A stretch of 64,000 nucleotides of DNA from NCBI GenBank assembly GCA_030646715.1, contig JAUSLJ010000010.1, forward strand, positions 1 through 64,000, read 5' to 3'. Position numbers and translations under genes: made by a program. Numbering within the stretch: position 1 is the first letter of the stretch; each line of letters starts with the position of its first letter. The DNA is from Agitococcus sp. (GTDB taxonomy: Bacteria > Pseudomonadota > Gammaproteobacteria > Pseudomonadales > Moraxellaceae). The notes under the pieces are model-generated. The model did no database searches. It had not been told where the DNA came from and saw only the letters and a list, made by a program, of their open reading frames with translations. Below are positions 24,525 through 34,646 of the stretch, piece by piece.

Positions 24525-24554
24525 AAAAAAGGCGAACTTCGGTTCGCCTTTTTT
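24525..24554 (+). terminator. Intrinsic terminator of the helicase gene
   Basis: A6-GGCGAAC-TTCG-GTTCGCC-T6 is a classic rho-independent terminator with a UUCG tetraloop, located 35 bases after the helicase stop codon. Confidence 0.9.
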
Positions 24555-24647
24555 ATGGCAGGTTTATGTTGCCTAAGTTTTGCCTAAGTACAGTCAATAT
24601 CGTATGCTCCACTACATTTTTGTGATCTTCTGTGGAAACTTTAACTA

Positions 24648-25181
24648 ATGACGATGATGAATCTTTCACCTCATAATATTTACCTACTGTTAGCGTTAGT
24701 TTTCGTTATCATCTTCGTACTTTTGGCATTTAAGCTATTCACCGCGTCTCAAACTTCATCAGCCAATAAAACCACCCTCAGCAGTAAAGCCTCCACCGAA
24801 ACCCCCGCTTTTTTTGAGAATATTGTTATTCGAGCTGGATTTACTCCCGATGTGGTGCTGCATGTTGCTGCCAGTGTTGGCCAAGCTTGTGAGCATCGTT
24901 TAGCCAAAGCTATTGTCAGCGAAGCGCAAAAACGGAAACTGCCTATTAATGCCGTACTAGACTTTAAGTTACACACAGGCTATGGCATGACAGGTAATGT
25001 CGATGGACGAATTATTGTGGTGGGTAATTATACTTTGATGCAGGAATTGGGCATTAATACTTTATTAAGCCCCGAAAAAGCCAACGAATTACAAAAAGAA
25101 GGGACTAGCGTTATTTATATCAGCATTAACAGTTATTTGGCGGGCATTATTACTATCGTTACGCAGTTGCCCGCTTCTTAA
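24648..25181 (+). CDS. Membrane-anchored orphan P1B-ATPase nucleotide-binding (N) domain
   Basis: The 177-residue protein has one N-terminal membrane helix (YLLLALVFVIIFVLLAFKLF), a Ser/Thr-rich linker, and a domain (~65-175) closely resembling the ATP-binding N domain of copper-type P1B ATPases. Recognisable elements are VAASVGQACEHRLAKAIVSE (the SEHPL motif with Pro replaced by Arg), LHTGYGMTGNVDGR (GxG nucleotide loop), VVGNYTLMQELGI, and EGTSVIYISINSYLAGII. The phosphorylation DKTG motif, actuator domain and transport helices are absent. It stands alone between two terminators and is not a visible pseudogene of a larger ATPase. A nucleotide- or metal-sensing role is possible but only inferred. 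Confidence 0.75.
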   Translation: MTMMNLSPHNIYLLLALVFVIIFVLLAFKLFTASQTSSANKTTLSSKASTETPAFFENIVIRAGFTPDVVLHVAASVGQACEHRLAKAIVSEAQKRKLPINAVLDFKLHTGYGMTGNVDGRIIVVGNYTLMQELGINTLLSPEKANELQKEGTSVIYISINSYLAGIITIVTQLPAS

Positions 25182-25186
25182 AACAA

Positions 25187-25206
25187 GGGCGAAAATTTTT
25201 TCGCCC
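25187..25206. terminator. Terminator hairpin between convergent genes
   Basis: GGGCGAAAA-TT-TTTTCGCCC is a perfect 9-bp stem just after the P1B-like gene and before the end of the convergent AraC gene. It is another member of the GGGCGAA repeat family. Confidence 0.7.
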
Positions 25207-25215
25207 ATACCTCCA

Positions 25216-26220
25216 TCACCAATTAGAAGACACCGCCGCATTTTTCTCACGCCATGCCTTCGGTGTTGCCCCTGTCCAGCGTTTAAAGGCATGATTAAAA
25301 GCACTTTGCTCCGCATAACCGAGCAATAGGGCTATTTCACTCAAAGACGTGTTGCTCTTACTTAAATAACGCTTTGCTAACTGCAAACGCGCATCATCCA
25401 ATAACACTTGAAACTTGAGGCTGCGTTCATCCAAACGTCGTTGTAAGGTTCTTGGCGAACAGTGCATACGCATGGCAACCACATCTAAATTCGGTGTTGC
25501 CGCATGAATCGCCGCATGAATCGCATGACGCAAAGCATCGACAAACTCATCATTCGCAGGTAGTTGCTGAAGTAGATTTTCGGCCTGGCGATCCAAAATA
25601 TCGCGTAACACGGGGTCTGGTTTAGCAACAGGCTTCGCTAACCATAACGCAGGAAATGCCAAAGTGGTATAGCTGGCTTCAAAACGAACGGGACAGCGAA
25701 AAAAGTCCTCATATGGTTTAATATCACTGGGCGTAGGATTAATAAAACTCATATAAGATGGCGTAAAATCAGGCTCAATAATATAGCGAATATAACTAAC
25801 CAACGCCGCTTGTACTGTTTGATCGGCCAATTCACCCGTTACACCGAGTTCTGCGCCCCACTGCAACAACACTAAGTCGCCTTCAAAGCTGACTTTTAAG
25901 TCATTAACGGCATAGACCAAATCTTCAAAACGCTGAAGGCGTAGTAATGCTTCGCCTAAGGTATTACAGGAGTAGGAAACATAACCCAATATCCCCAAAT
26001 GGCGCGGAGTAATACGGCTACCGACCTTCAAACCAAAAAAAGGGTCTTGCGTTAATTGCGACACGCGTTCGAGCATCTCTCGCCATTCTTGAAATGGCAC
26101 ACGAATACGTTCATCTAAATCGGGGCGCGGGCGTTGTAAAACGGTTTCCGCATCCAAGCCACGCTCATTGAGCCATTCAAATAATAAGCACACATACGTG
26201 CCAGAAACATGGCCTTGCAT
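25216..26220 (-). CDS. AraC-family regulator (ArgR/OruR type)
   Basis: This 334-residue protein has the same architecture as the regulator at 16034. A ~230-residue N-terminal arabinose-binding-like domain (LNERGLDAETVLQRPRPDL, LGYVSYSCNTLGEALLRLQR) is followed by an AraC DNA-binding domain (MRMHCSPRTLQRRLDERSLK; LSEIALLLGYAEQSAFNHAF; RWTGATPKAWR). No obvious target gene lies beside it, since its divergent neighbourhood holds only a small basic protein on the same strand. The function is unknown. Confidence 0.88.
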   Translation of the reverse strand: MQGHVSGTYVCLLFEWLNERGLDAETVLQRPRPDLDERIRVPFQEWREMLERVSQLTQDPFFGLKVGSRITPRHLGILGYVSYSCNTLGEALLRLQRFEDLVYAVNDLKVSFEGDLVLLQWGAELGVTGELADQTVQAALVSYIRYIIEPDFTPSYMSFINPTPSDIKPYEDFFRCPVRFEASYTTLAFPALWLAKPVAKPDPVLRDILDRQAENLLQQLPANDEFVDALRHAIHAAIHAATPNLDVVAMRMHCSPRTLQRRLDERSLKFQVLLDDARLQLAKRYLSKSNTSLSEIALLLGYAEQSAFNHAFKRWTGATPKAWREKNAAVSSNW

Positions 26221-26294
26221 AACGACGCTCTCTTTTTTAATTATGTTGAAATGCTCTGCTACCTTTGAGTCACTGTCAATATATTAACGCAGTA

Positions 26295-26540
26295 TTAACG
26301 CTTGCCCATCGAACGACGAGTACCATGCGGCGGACGATTTGGTGTTTTATGATGGTTTGGTTTATTTTGCTGTTGAAAGCCTGTGGCTTTTTGGTCTTTT
26401 TTGGCTCGCAAGGCATCGGCAATAAACTCTGACAACGTGACAGGCTCTTTGCTCTCGCTATTTTCACGGACTTCAGTCGTTGCTGATTGTGGCTCAGTAG
26501 CGACATTTTCTGTAGAGGTTGGTGATATTGGTGACGTCAT
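26295..26540 (-). CDS. Small basic protein of unknown function
   Basis: This 81-residue protein has an acidic, Ser/Thr-rich first half, a short helix (VTLSEFIADALRAKKDQ), and a very basic tail ending GTRRSMGKR. The tail reads like a conserved nucleic-acid-binding or ribosome-associated peptide. An overlapping frame (26276-26506) was rejected because this frame has a cleaner amino-acid pattern. It is upstream of, and co-directional with, the AraC gene. No function is assigned. Confidence 0.6.
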   Translation of the reverse strand: MTSPISPTSTENVATEPQSATTEVRENSESKEPVTLSEFIADALRAKKDQKATGFQQQNKPNHHKTPNRPPHGTRRSMGKR

Positions 26541-27022
26541 AAAAAATCCGCATCAAACATAAAGTATCAATTCAGGCTCAAGCAAAACAACCGCTTGCTT
26601 AGATGAAGATTATAACCTAAATTGGCAATACATCATTTTCCTTATTGTCACTTCATCGGCATATCTTTCTAAAGTCATTAAACTTAGGTCATTAGACATC
26701 ACTGCTCGTCCCGTTTAGCGAATGTTCTTTTCAACGATACGTCTATTAACGACTTGAATATTTTACAATTTTTGCCAGTTTAGTCTGCGACATTATGTCA
26801 CATCGACGATTGCCACCAAATGTCCCATACTCTTACTGTGACTCGAGAACAAGGATGTTTGCCACTGAAGACAGTCAAATAGCGAGTCAGTTTTATATTG
26901 TACTGGTATATTTTTCACCTATTTAACCAGATAAAAAACAAGGAAATAGTCCATCTTTTTGTGATATACGTTATTAAATGACCGCCGCACTTATTTTTTG
27001 GAGTATCGTAAGGACTCGATAA
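26541..27022. other. Intergenic region upstream of the cyd operon
   Basis: This ~480-base gap should contain the promoter of cydP-cydA-cydB-cydX. I searched by eye for an FNR/ANR box (TTGAT-N4-ATCAA) and found no convincing match. No gene or RNA is seen. Confidence 0.5.
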
Positions 27023-27235
27023 ATGGTGATGATTAGACCGAAAAAAACCACTCAACTAAGCCATCAAATTGTGCTTATTTTGCTTATCAAATGCTGTCTG
27101 TTATGGATTCTTTGGCACTACTCATTTTCTCATCCTGTCGCGCAGCACATGAAAGTTGACGACAGCCGTATTCAACAGCAATTTTTCTCACCTTCCCTTC
27201 CTCCCTCATCCTCACCTAAGGAGTTAAAACCATGA
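27023..27235 (+). CDS. cydP: CydP-like small accessory protein of cytochrome bd oxidase
   Basis: This 70-residue protein has a single membrane helix and the family pattern LILLIKCCLLWILWHYSFSH followed by P and a polar tail. It matches the small protein often encoded just before cydA in gammaproteobacteria, called CydP, a putative small subunit of cytochrome bd. Its stop overlaps the cydA start (ATGA), giving a four-gene operon cydP-cydA-cydB-cydX. The start is ATG 27023 (a second ATG follows two codons later). Confidence 0.75.
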   Translation: MVMIRPKKTTQLSHQIVLILLIKCCLLWILWHYSFSHPVAQHMKVDDSRIQQQFFSPSLPPSSSPKELKP

Positions 27236-28809
27236 ATGAAGTGGTTGAACTGTCGCGAATGCAATTCGGGGCAACCGCTCTGTTTCATTTTCTTTTTGTG
27301 CCGTTAACACTGGGTTTATCGTGGATTTTGTTTATTTGTGAAGCGACCTACGTTATGACAGGTCAACAAATTTACAAAGATATGACCCAGTTTTGGGGAA
27401 AATTATTTGGTATCAACTTTGCGATGGGCGTAACGACAGGCTTAACGCTTGAATTTCAATTTGGCACCAACTGGGCGTATTACTCACATTATGTCGGCGA
27501 TATTTTTGGTGTCCCGTTAGCGATTGAAGGCTTGATGGCATTCTTTTTAGAGTCCACGTTTGTCGGTTTGTTTTTCTTTGGTTGGGACAGACTGTCAAAA
27601 ATCCAACATTTAGGCACTACGTTTTTAGTGGCTGTTGGTTCTAATTTATCGGCATTATGGATTTTAGTCGCTAATGGTTGGATGCAAAACCCTGTTGGCG
27701 CTGAATTTAATTACGTCACCATGCGTATGGAACTCACTAGCATGGTCGATGTTTTTTTTAATCCTGTCGCGCAAGTGAAATTCATTCATACCGTTGCCGC
27801 TGGTTACGTCACTGCTTCGATGTTTGTCTTAGGGATTTCGGCACTTTATTTACTCAGAGCGCGTGATGTCGGTTTTGCGTTGCGCTCCTTTGCCATTGCC
27901 GCCAGTTTTGGTTTAGCGTCAGTGTTATCGGTAATTGTGTTGGGTGATGAGTCGGGTTATACCGTCGGTGAAGTGCAAAAAGTCAAAATTGCAGCGATTG
28001 AATCCGAATGGGAAACACAAAAAGCCCCTGCGGCTTTCACCCTCTTTGGCATTCCCAACCAAGCGGAAGAACGTACCGATTACGCGGTAAAAATTCCCTA
28101 TGCCTTAGGTTTAATTGCCACACGCTCCCTTGACCAACAAGTAACGGGCTTAAAAGACCTGAAAATTGAACATGAAGCCAAAATTCGAGATGGCATGATT
28201 GCTTACGGCATTTTGCTGAAACTAAAAGCAGGTGAAACCACGCCTGAAATTCGTGCCGCTTTTGAGCAACACAAAGCCAATTTGGGTTATGGCTTATTGT
28301 TAAAAAAATATACCGCTAACGTCACTGATGCTACTGAAGCACAAATCAAACAAGCGACAAACGATACCATTCCTAAAGTTGCACCCTTGTTTTGGTCATT
28401 TCGGATTATGGTGGGTTTAGGCTTTCTGTTTTTGTTTATTTTCGCCGCTGCTTTTTGGTTTTTATCAACCAAGAATCTTGCGCCCCAACGCTGGTTATTA
28501 TGGCTATGTGTTTATGCGATTCCTTTACCGTGGGTGGCTGCGGAAATGGGCTGGATTGTTGCAGAATATGGCCGTCAACCGTGGACCATTAGTGGCATTT
28601 TGCCTACCCATTTATCCGTATCGCAGTTAGATAAAAGCCAAATTTATTTCAGCATGATTGGCTTACTGACGATTTATAGCTTCTTATTCGTCATTGAAAT
28701 GTATTTGATGATTAAGTACATCCGTTTAGGCCCTGCGAGTTTACAGACAGGCCGTTATGATGGCGAAGAAAACGTCGCTTTAGCCCATCAAGGAGCTAAC
28801 CATGTTTGA
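27232..28809 (+). CDS. cydA: Cytochrome bd ubiquinol oxidase subunit I
   Basis: This 525-residue, multi-helix inner-membrane protein oxidises ubiquinol and carries hemes b558, b595 and d. It opens with the family pattern [20 protein letters not shown], whose His is the high-spin heme ligand region. It contains [18 protein letters not shown] with the conserved Glu, a periplasmic Q-loop (~250-390), and [12 protein letters not shown] near the C-terminal third. The length is typical of the long Q-loop type. It overlaps cydP by 4 bases and cydB by 8. It supports respiration at low oxygen. Confidence 0.97.
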   Translation: MNEVVELSRMQFGATALFHFLFVPLTLGLSWILFICEATYVMTGQQIYKDMTQFWGKLFGINFAMGVTTGLTLEFQFGTNWAYYSHYVGDIFGVPLAIEGLMAFFLESTFVGLFFFGWDRLSKIQHLGTTFLVAVGSNLSALWILVANGWMQNPVGAEFNYVTMRMELTSMVDVFFNPVAQVKFIHTVAAGYVTASMFVLGISALYLLRARDVGFALRSFAIAASFGLASVLSVIVLGDESGYTVGEVQKVKIAAIESEWETQKAPAAFTLFGIPNQAEERTDYAVKIPYALGLIATRSLDQQVTGLKDLKIEHEAKIRDGMIAYGILLKLKAGETTPEIRAAFEQHKANLGYGLLLKKYTANVTDATEAQIKQATNDTIPKVAPLFWSFRIMVGLGFLFLFIFAAAFWFLSTKNLAPQRWLLWLCVYAIPLPWVAAEMGWIVAEYGRQPWTISGILPTHLSVSQLDKSQIYFSMIGLLTIYSFLFVIEMYLMIKYIRLGPASLQTGRYDGEENVALAHQGANHV

Positions 28810-29938
28810 TTATGAAACGCTTAAATTTGTCTGGTGGTTATTGATTGGCGTACTGTTTATTGGCTTTATTGTCATGGATGGTTTTGATTTAGGGGTCGCG
28901 TCTCTACTACCTTTTATCGCTAAAACCGATGAAGAACGCCGTGTTGCTCTCAATACTGTTGGCGCAACGTGGGAAGGCAATCAAGTGTGGTTAGTGACCG
29001 CAGCTGGTGCGCTATTTGCCGCTTGGCCATTAGTCTATGCGGCCTCATTTTCGGTGTTATATATTCCCTTAATGTTAGTGTTGTTTGCGCTATTTTTTCG
29101 TCCAGTGGGTTTTGACTATCGCAGTAAATTAGACAACCCAAAATGGCGTAATGCGTGGGATTATGCCTTGTGCATTTCGGGGGTATTACCGTCCATTTTA
29201 TTTGGTGTCGCTGTCGGTAACTTATTTGTCGGCCTGCCTTTTCAATTTAACACGGCCATGCAAGTCAGTTATGGCGGTAGTTTTTTTGATTTACTGAAAC
29301 CCTTTCCGTTATTTTGTGGTGTCGTGTCTTTGGTGATGATTGCCACACATGGGGCAACTTATTTACAACTGCGCAGTGTCGGTAAAGTCGCGGAACGAGC
29401 ACGATTAGTAGCGATTGGTGGAGGTATTGCAACAGCCGTATTATTTGCATTAGGCGGCTTAATTGTCAGCCACGTTGCTGGTTTTACCGTAGTCGATCAA
29501 GGCGAAACCAATGGTGTGTTAACCCCCTTTATGAAACACGTTGTTGTCACTGAAGGTGGCTGGCTACACTTTTTATCGGTCTACCCCATACTCTGGTTAG
29601 TGCCAATAACAGGCATAGTCGCTGCGTTACTCAGTAGTTTTGCTTCATGGAAAAATTGGCATTGGGTCGCTTTTATCAGTAGTGCCAAAACCTGTGGCGC
29701 GATTGTTGCTACTGCTGGTATTGCCTTATTTCCCTTCGTATTACCATCGTCGATTGATGCCAATAGTAGCTTAACATTATGGGATGCAACGTCTAGCCAA
29801 TTAACCTTGCAAATCATGTTGGGTGTCGTCGTGGTGTTTTTACCGATTGTTTTACTGTACACCGCATGGGTTTATCGAGTGATGCGCGGCTCGGTTAGCG
29901 TCGAAAGCGTGCGTGAAAATAGTCATAGCCTGTATTAA
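28802..29938 (+). CDS. cydB: Cytochrome bd ubiquinol oxidase subunit II
   Basis: This 378-residue, ~8-helix membrane protein is the partner of CydA. The N-terminus [20 protein letters not shown] followed by GFDLGVA is the family signature, and the early Asp/Glu residues line a proton path. [20 protein letters not shown] is also characteristic. It starts within the end of cydA (8-base overlap) and is followed 13 bases later by cydX. Confidence 0.97.
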   Translation: MFDYETLKFVWWLLIGVLFIGFIVMDGFDLGVASLLPFIAKTDEERRVALNTVGATWEGNQVWLVTAAGALFAAWPLVYAASFSVLYIPLMLVLFALFFRPVGFDYRSKLDNPKWRNAWDYALCISGVLPSILFGVAVGNLFVGLPFQFNTAMQVSYGGSFFDLLKPFPLFCGVVSLVMIATHGATYLQLRSVGKVAERARLVAIGGGIATAVLFALGGLIVSHVAGFTVVDQGETNGVLTPFMKHVVVTEGGWLHFLSVYPILWLVPITGIVAALLSSFASWKNWHWVAFISSAKTCGAIVATAGIALFPFVLPSSIDANSSLTLWDATSSQLTLQIMLGVVVVFLPIVLLYTAWVYRVMRGSVSVESVRENSHSLY

Positions 29939-29951
29939 GAGAGGTCACAGT

Positions 29952-30098
29952 ATGTGGTATTTTAGTTGGGTTTTAGGTTTAGGTTTGGCTCTGTGTTTTA
30001 GCATTTTAAATGCGATGTATTTAGAGTCGAACTATGCCTTCGGTCGTCGGAATGAAGAAACATCGAAACAACGATTTGAAGAGTATAAAAATAAGTAG
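29952..30098 (+). CDS. cydX: Cytochrome bd small subunit CydX
   Basis: This 48-residue protein begins MWYFSWVLGLGLALCFSILN, the family signature of CydX, which stabilises the heme environment of cytochrome bd. It has one membrane helix and a charged tail. The start at 29952 is supported by GAGAGGT upstream; the longer open frame from 29913 lies in the end of cydB. The stop TAG is also the first part of a GTAGGGGCG repeat. Confidence 0.92.
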   Translation: MWYFSWVLGLGLALCFSILNAMYLESNYAFGRRNEETSKQRFEEYKNK

Positions 30099-30139
30099 GG
30101 GCGAATTTATTCGCCATTGGCGGTTAAAACCGCCCCTAC
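30095..30139. repeat. GTAGGGGCG inverted-repeat element
   Basis: GTAGGGGCG (30095) and CGCCCCTAC (30131-30139) bound a 45-base element containing GAATTTATTCGCC. It overlaps the cydX stop codon. Related copies lie at 39588, 60321 and 63483. Confidence 0.65.
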
Positions 30140-30152
30140 AAGCATAAAAAAA

Positions 30153-30176
30153 AGCGTACCGAAGTACGCTTTTTTT
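30153..30176. terminator. Bidirectional intrinsic terminator between cydX and ilvC
   Basis: AGCGTAC-CGAA-GTACGCT followed by T6 and preceded by A7 serves both convergent operons. Confidence 0.88.
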
Positions 30177-30190
30177 ATGCTAAAACTAAA

Positions 30191-31219
<1,029 letters not shown>

Positions 31220-31275
31220 TTAATAAAACTAAAAAAGTGACAACACACTTTTTGGTTGGGGTAAATAGCTATAAC

Positions 31276-31371
31276 TTCCCTCCCTTGATAAGGGGAGGGT
31301 TAGGGTGGGGTTCTGCGTCATGGCAAATAACCCCCTCCCAACCTCCCCCTTAAAAAGCAGGGGGAGGAGCA
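31276..31371. repeat. Dispersed inverted-repeat element (copy 2)
   Basis: This ~96-base copy of the element at 15933-16025 has arms CCCTTGATAAGGGGAGGG and CCTTAAAAAGCAGGGGGAGG and the shared centre GGTTCTGCGTCAT. It sits between ilvH and ilvC inside the operon, where it could form an RNA structure affecting ilvC expression. Confidence 0.65.
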
Positions 31372-31379
31372 ATTCAAAA

Positions 31380-31871
31380 TTAAATACTGAGTACTTTTTC
31401 ACCACGGGCAATACCTGAAACACCACTACGGACGACTTCTAGAATCGTCGTTTCAGACAAGGCTTCGATAAAGGCATCCAGTTTATCAGACGCGCCTGCT
31501 AACTGAATGATATAAGTACTCGGGGTAACATCGACAATTTGGCCACGAAAGATATCGGCAGTACGTTTGATTTCAGCGCGTACTGCACCCATTGCTTTCA
31601 CTTTAATGAGCATTAATTCACGCTCAATATGGTCACCTTCGCTTAAATCAACCACTTTGACGACTTCAACCAACTTATTAAGTTGCTTGGTAATTTGCTC
31701 AATTTTGTGGTCATCACCCGATGTCGTTAACGTCAAGCGTGACAAAGTGGCATCATCTGTCGGTGCAACGGTTAAAGTTTCGATGTTGTAACCACGTTGT
31801 GAGAACAAACCCACCAAACGCGACAACGCACCCGATTCATTTTCGATTAACACAGAAATAATACGACGCAT
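31380..31871 (-). CDS. ilvH: Acetolactate synthase small (regulatory) subunit
   Basis: This 163-residue protein starts MRRIISVLIENESGALSRLV, the ACT domain that binds valine and gives feedback inhibition. The second half (~80-160) is the ALS_ss C-terminal domain. The start is ATG 31871. It follows ilvI by 2 bases and so is translationally coupled with the catalytic subunit. Confidence 0.95.
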   Translation of the reverse strand: MRRIISVLIENESGALSRLVGLFSQRGYNIETLTVAPTDDATLSRLTLTTSGDDHKIEQITKQLNKLVEVVKVVDLSEGDHIERELMLIKVKAMGAVRAEIKRTADIFRGQIVDVTPSTYIIQLAGASDKLDAFIEALSETTILEVVRSGVSGIARGEKVLSI

Positions 31872-31873
31872 GA

Positions 31874-33601
31874 TTAAGTACGCTCCGTTTTCGACAGCCA
31901 CATATCACGTAGAGAGTTATTGGCAATCAGCATGGGATAAACATGCTCAAACTGGTCAACATACACATCCATAAACACGAGGCGGTCTTTCATCGCCATG
32001 GCTTCGCGCATTTTGCTTTCGAGCTCGTTAACATCGGTAATTTTCATGCCGACATGACCGTAAGCTTCAACCAATTTCACAAAGTCAGGTAATGACTCCA
32101 TGTAGGAATTAGAATGACGGCTTTCATACATCATATCCTGCCATTGCTTCACCATACCTAAGGCACGGTTATTCAAGTTCAAAATTTTGACAGGCAAACC
32201 ATATTGCAAACAGGTCGAAAGCTCTTGAATATTCATTTGAATAGACGCTTCGCCTGTAATACACACCACCGTTTGCTCAGGATATGCCATCAAGCAACCC
32301 ATCGCCGCAGGTAAACCAAAGCCCATTGTGCCTAAGCCACCTGAGTTAATCCATTGACGAGGACGGTCATACTTGTAATACAAGGCGGCAAACATTTGGT
32401 GCTGGCCAACGTCAGAGGTAATAATCGCTTGACCTTCTGTGACTTTATAAAGCATTTCAACCACTTGTTGAGGCTTCATTTCACCGTCAGGCTTTGCAGG
32501 CTCATAACGTAACCCGTGATGCGCGCGCCAAAGATTAATTTGTTGCCACCACGTCGCTAAAGCATCAGGATTCGGCTTGTTAACACCCATTTGTTTAAGT
32601 TGCGCTAACATCTCAACCAACACTGGCTCAACAGCTCCGACAATCGGAATATGCGCCATGATGGTTTTAGAAATCGCCGCAGGGTCAATATCAATGTGAA
32701 TGACTTTCGCTTGTGGACAAAACTTCTTCGGGTTATTGGTAACACGGTCATCAAAACGCGCACCAATCGCCAAAATGACATCCGCATGGTGCATCGTCAT
32801 ATTGGCTTCATAGGTGCCGTGCATCCCCAACATACCCACAAACTGTTTATCAGATCCCGGAAAACCACCTAAGCCCATCAAGGTATTGGTGACAGGATAA
32901 TTCAGCAAATGCGCTAACTCAGTTAACAACGCCGAAGCATTACCTTGAACAACACCGCCACCTGCATAAATAATCGGACGTTTAGCTTGAATTAACTCAT
33001 CAATCGCTTTTTTGATTTGTCCCGCATGGCCACGCGCAGGCGGATTATACGAACGTAATTTCACCTTATCGGGATATTCGTAAGGGAATTTTTCGTTGGG
33101 ATTGGTGCAATCTTTAGGCACATCAATCACCACAGGACCGGGACGACCTGAAGCAGCCAAATAAAATGCTTTTTTCACAACCATGGGAATTTCAGAGGCG
33201 TGACGAATTTGGAAACTGTGTTTCACAATCGGACGGGAAACCCCGACCATATCCGTTTCTTGGAACGCATCTTCACCAATCAGATGTGACGGTACTTGTC
33301 CCGAGATAATCACCATCGGGATGGAGTCCATATAGGCGGTAGCAATCGCCGTGACGGTATTGGTTGCACCGGGCCCTGAAGTGACTAGCACCACGCCTGT
33401 TTTGCCTGTCGAACGTGAATAACCGTCCGCCATGTGGCCTGCGGCTTGCTCATGGCGCACTAAAATATGTTTGACGCGCTCTTGTTGAAAAATCGCATCA
33501 TAAATATGGAGTACCGCGCCACCGGGGTATCCAAAAAGAAATTCTACGCCTTCATCCGCGAGCGCGCGAATGAGCATTTCACCACCAGATAAAAGTTCCA
33601 C
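31874..33601 (-). CDS. ilvI: Acetolactate synthase large (catalytic) subunit
   Basis: This ~575-residue thiamine-diphosphate enzyme makes acetolactate or acetohydroxybutyrate from pyruvate. The N-terminal domain has the catalytic Glu in the [15 protein letters not shown] region. The TPP-binding region reads [13 protein letters not shown]...[14 protein letters not shown], with Glu in place of the usual metal-binding Asp of GDG. I chose GTG 33601, which is preceded by AAAGGGTG and yields the usual start [14 protein letters not shown]. The longer frame to 33640 is less likely. It forms an operon with ilvH and ilvC. Confidence 0.95.
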   Translation of the reverse strand: MELLSGGEMLIRALADEGVEFLFGYPGGAVLHIYDAIFQQERVKHILVRHEQAAGHMADGYSRSTGKTGVVLVTSGPGATNTVTAIATAYMDSIPMVIISGQVPSHLIGEDAFQETDMVGVSRPIVKHSFQIRHASEIPMVVKKAFYLAASGRPGPVVIDVPKDCTNPNEKFPYEYPDKVKLRSYNPPARGHAGQIKKAIDELIQAKRPIIYAGGGVVQGNASALLTELAHLLNYPVTNTLMGLGGFPGSDKQFVGMLGMHGTYEANMTMHHADVILAIGARFDDRVTNNPKKFCPQAKVIHIDIDPAAISKTIMAHIPIVGAVEPVLVEMLAQLKQMGVNKPNPDALATWWQQINLWRAHHGLRYEPAKPDGEMKPQQVVEMLYKVTEGQAIITSDVGQHQMFAALYYKYDRPRQWINSGGLGTMGFGLPAAMGCLMAYPEQTVVCITGEASIQMNIQELSTCLQYGLPVKILNLNNRALGMVKQWQDMMYESRHSNSYMESLPDFVKLVEAYGHVGMKITDVNELESKMREAMAMKDRLVFMDVYVDQFEHVYPMLIANNSLRDMWLSKTERT

Positions 33602-33900
33602 GACTATCACCCTTTCAGATTGCAAACGACAGGTCTGCAAAGATATTACTACGATAAACTAGAGGGGGCGTTGCCTGACTTGTTGCCGATATTGGGGTCA
33701 ATATCTTGCGTTTTAGGGCTAGGTTTGCCACTAAAAATAAGACAAGTTTGCGGCTCAGGGTGCGTTCAGCACACCTAAACGAGCGTCGCCATGATTGCGC
33801 TCAACAAGAGGGTGACTTGCAGGGCAGCAACCTCGCCACTAAAAAGGGAAACATTTTTAATTTTCATAGACTATCTGTCAAGACTTAATCTATTAGACAG
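33602..33900 (-). promoter_or_regulatory. Leader region of the ilv operon
   Basis: The ~300-base leader of ilvI on the minus strand contains a TTGACA (33881-33876). It also has two copies of TTTTTAGTGGC (around 33845-33830 and 33740-33725) and GC-rich hairpin-forming stretches (for example GGTGTG/CGCACC near 33775). A short frame of 30 codons lies within it. Attenuation or an ilv-type leader RNA is plausible but not demonstrated. Confidence 0.35.
33775..33867 (-). CDS. Possible ilv leader peptide
   Basis: This 30-codon frame, ATG 33867 to TAG 33775, encodes a peptide in which 12 of 30 residues are Leu, Val or Ile, including LQVTLLLSAIMATLV at its end. It precedes the ilvI gene by ~175 bases. 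Branched-chain operons in gammaproteobacteria are often controlled by such peptides, but this one lacks a long uninterrupted Ile/Val/Leu run, and the -10 element of the TTGACA promoter would fall near its start. Confidence 0.25.
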   Translation of the reverse strand: MKIKNVSLFSGEVAALQVTLLLSAIMATLV

Positions 33901-34129
33901 ACCAAAAACAGCCTTTTATTTTGTCATTAGCGGCAAAAACGTGTATTCATAGTGCTCTAGCAGAAATTAATAACAGCCAACCATCGCTTTAGCTCATTTT
34001 GATAACGGATTTTTTCTCTTTTTATGGGCATAGTGACTTATTCATCACATACTTTTACTTATCAATGCGCTAGAAAGCAGCTATATTCAGCTTAGTGATT
34101 TTTAGCCCTTGATGGGAGCAAATAGGCAA
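33901..34129. other. Intergenic region, divergent promoters
   Basis: No gene is seen. The phrase TTTTGTCATTAG...AAAAACGTGTATT (33919-33947) recurs with small changes upstream of pilB (49420-49458), which may mark a shared promoter or regulatory site. Confidence 0.3.
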
Positions 34130-34612
34130 ATGAACAAACAACTGATAACAATCGTACTTTTAGCGTCTTTTTCACTCAGCACACAGGCCAAAGAAAATTT
34201 TTACAAATGGGTTGATGATCGTGGTGTGACGCACTATTCCCAAAGTCCTCCTGAAGATAACGTCAAAACTAAAACTAAAGCCGAAACGGTTTCGGTAAGC
34301 ACACATCAACCTGTGGGTAGCGATACGGCGATTTCCAACTTAGAACAAAAACGCAGTGAAAACATAAAAGAAAAGAGCAAAGAAGGGGTTAAAAAAACAG
34401 GGGCAAAATCGACACCTGATGTTAGCAAAGCCCCCAACCAATACAAAGAAGAATGCGCCAAACTCAAACAAGAGGCTCAAGATTTAGCAGAAAAAGGCAA
34501 CCGCTTTAGCGTTAAAGATGAGAAAGGTGAATTACGTAAACTCACTGAAGAAGAAGTCAATAAACGTATTGATAAAACGCAGCGAAATATTAAAGCACTT
34601 TGCGAAAAGTAA
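34130..34612 (+). CDS. DUF4124-domain periplasmic protein
   Basis: This ~160-residue protein has a cleavable signal peptide (LITIVLLASFSLSTQAKE) and the DUF4124 hallmark FYKWVDDRGVTHYSQSPP at residues ~25-45. A long charged, Lys-rich helical tail follows, with two cysteines (ECAKLKQ and ALCEK). DUF4124 proteins are envelope proteins of unknown function. The start is ATG 34130; earlier in-frame codons lack a good ribosome-binding site. Confidence 0.85.
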   Translation: MNKQLITIVLLASFSLSTQAKENFYKWVDDRGVTHYSQSPPEDNVKTKTKAETVSVSTHQPVGSDTAISNLEQKRSENIKEKSKEGVKKTGAKSTPDVSKAPNQYKEECAKLKQEAQDLAEKGNRFSVKDEKGELRKLTEEEVNKRIDKTQRNIKALCEK

Positions 34613-34625
34613 ATCCTCCGTCAAC

Positions 34626-34646
34626 AAGGGCGTTTTGAACGCCCTT
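34626..34646. terminator. Bidirectional terminator hairpin
   Basis: AAGGGCGTT-TTG-AACGCCCTT lies between two convergent genes and overlaps the stop of the HAD gene. Confidence 0.65.

Noticed and set aside
26700-27000. FNR/ANR binding site upstream of the cyd operon
   Set aside because: No TTGAT-N4-ATCAA-like palindrome was found, only scattered half-sites.
33706-33888. 60-codon plus-strand frame upstream of the DUF4124 gene
   Set aside because: It lies opposite the ilv leader, with no ribosome-binding site and no recognisable protein pattern.
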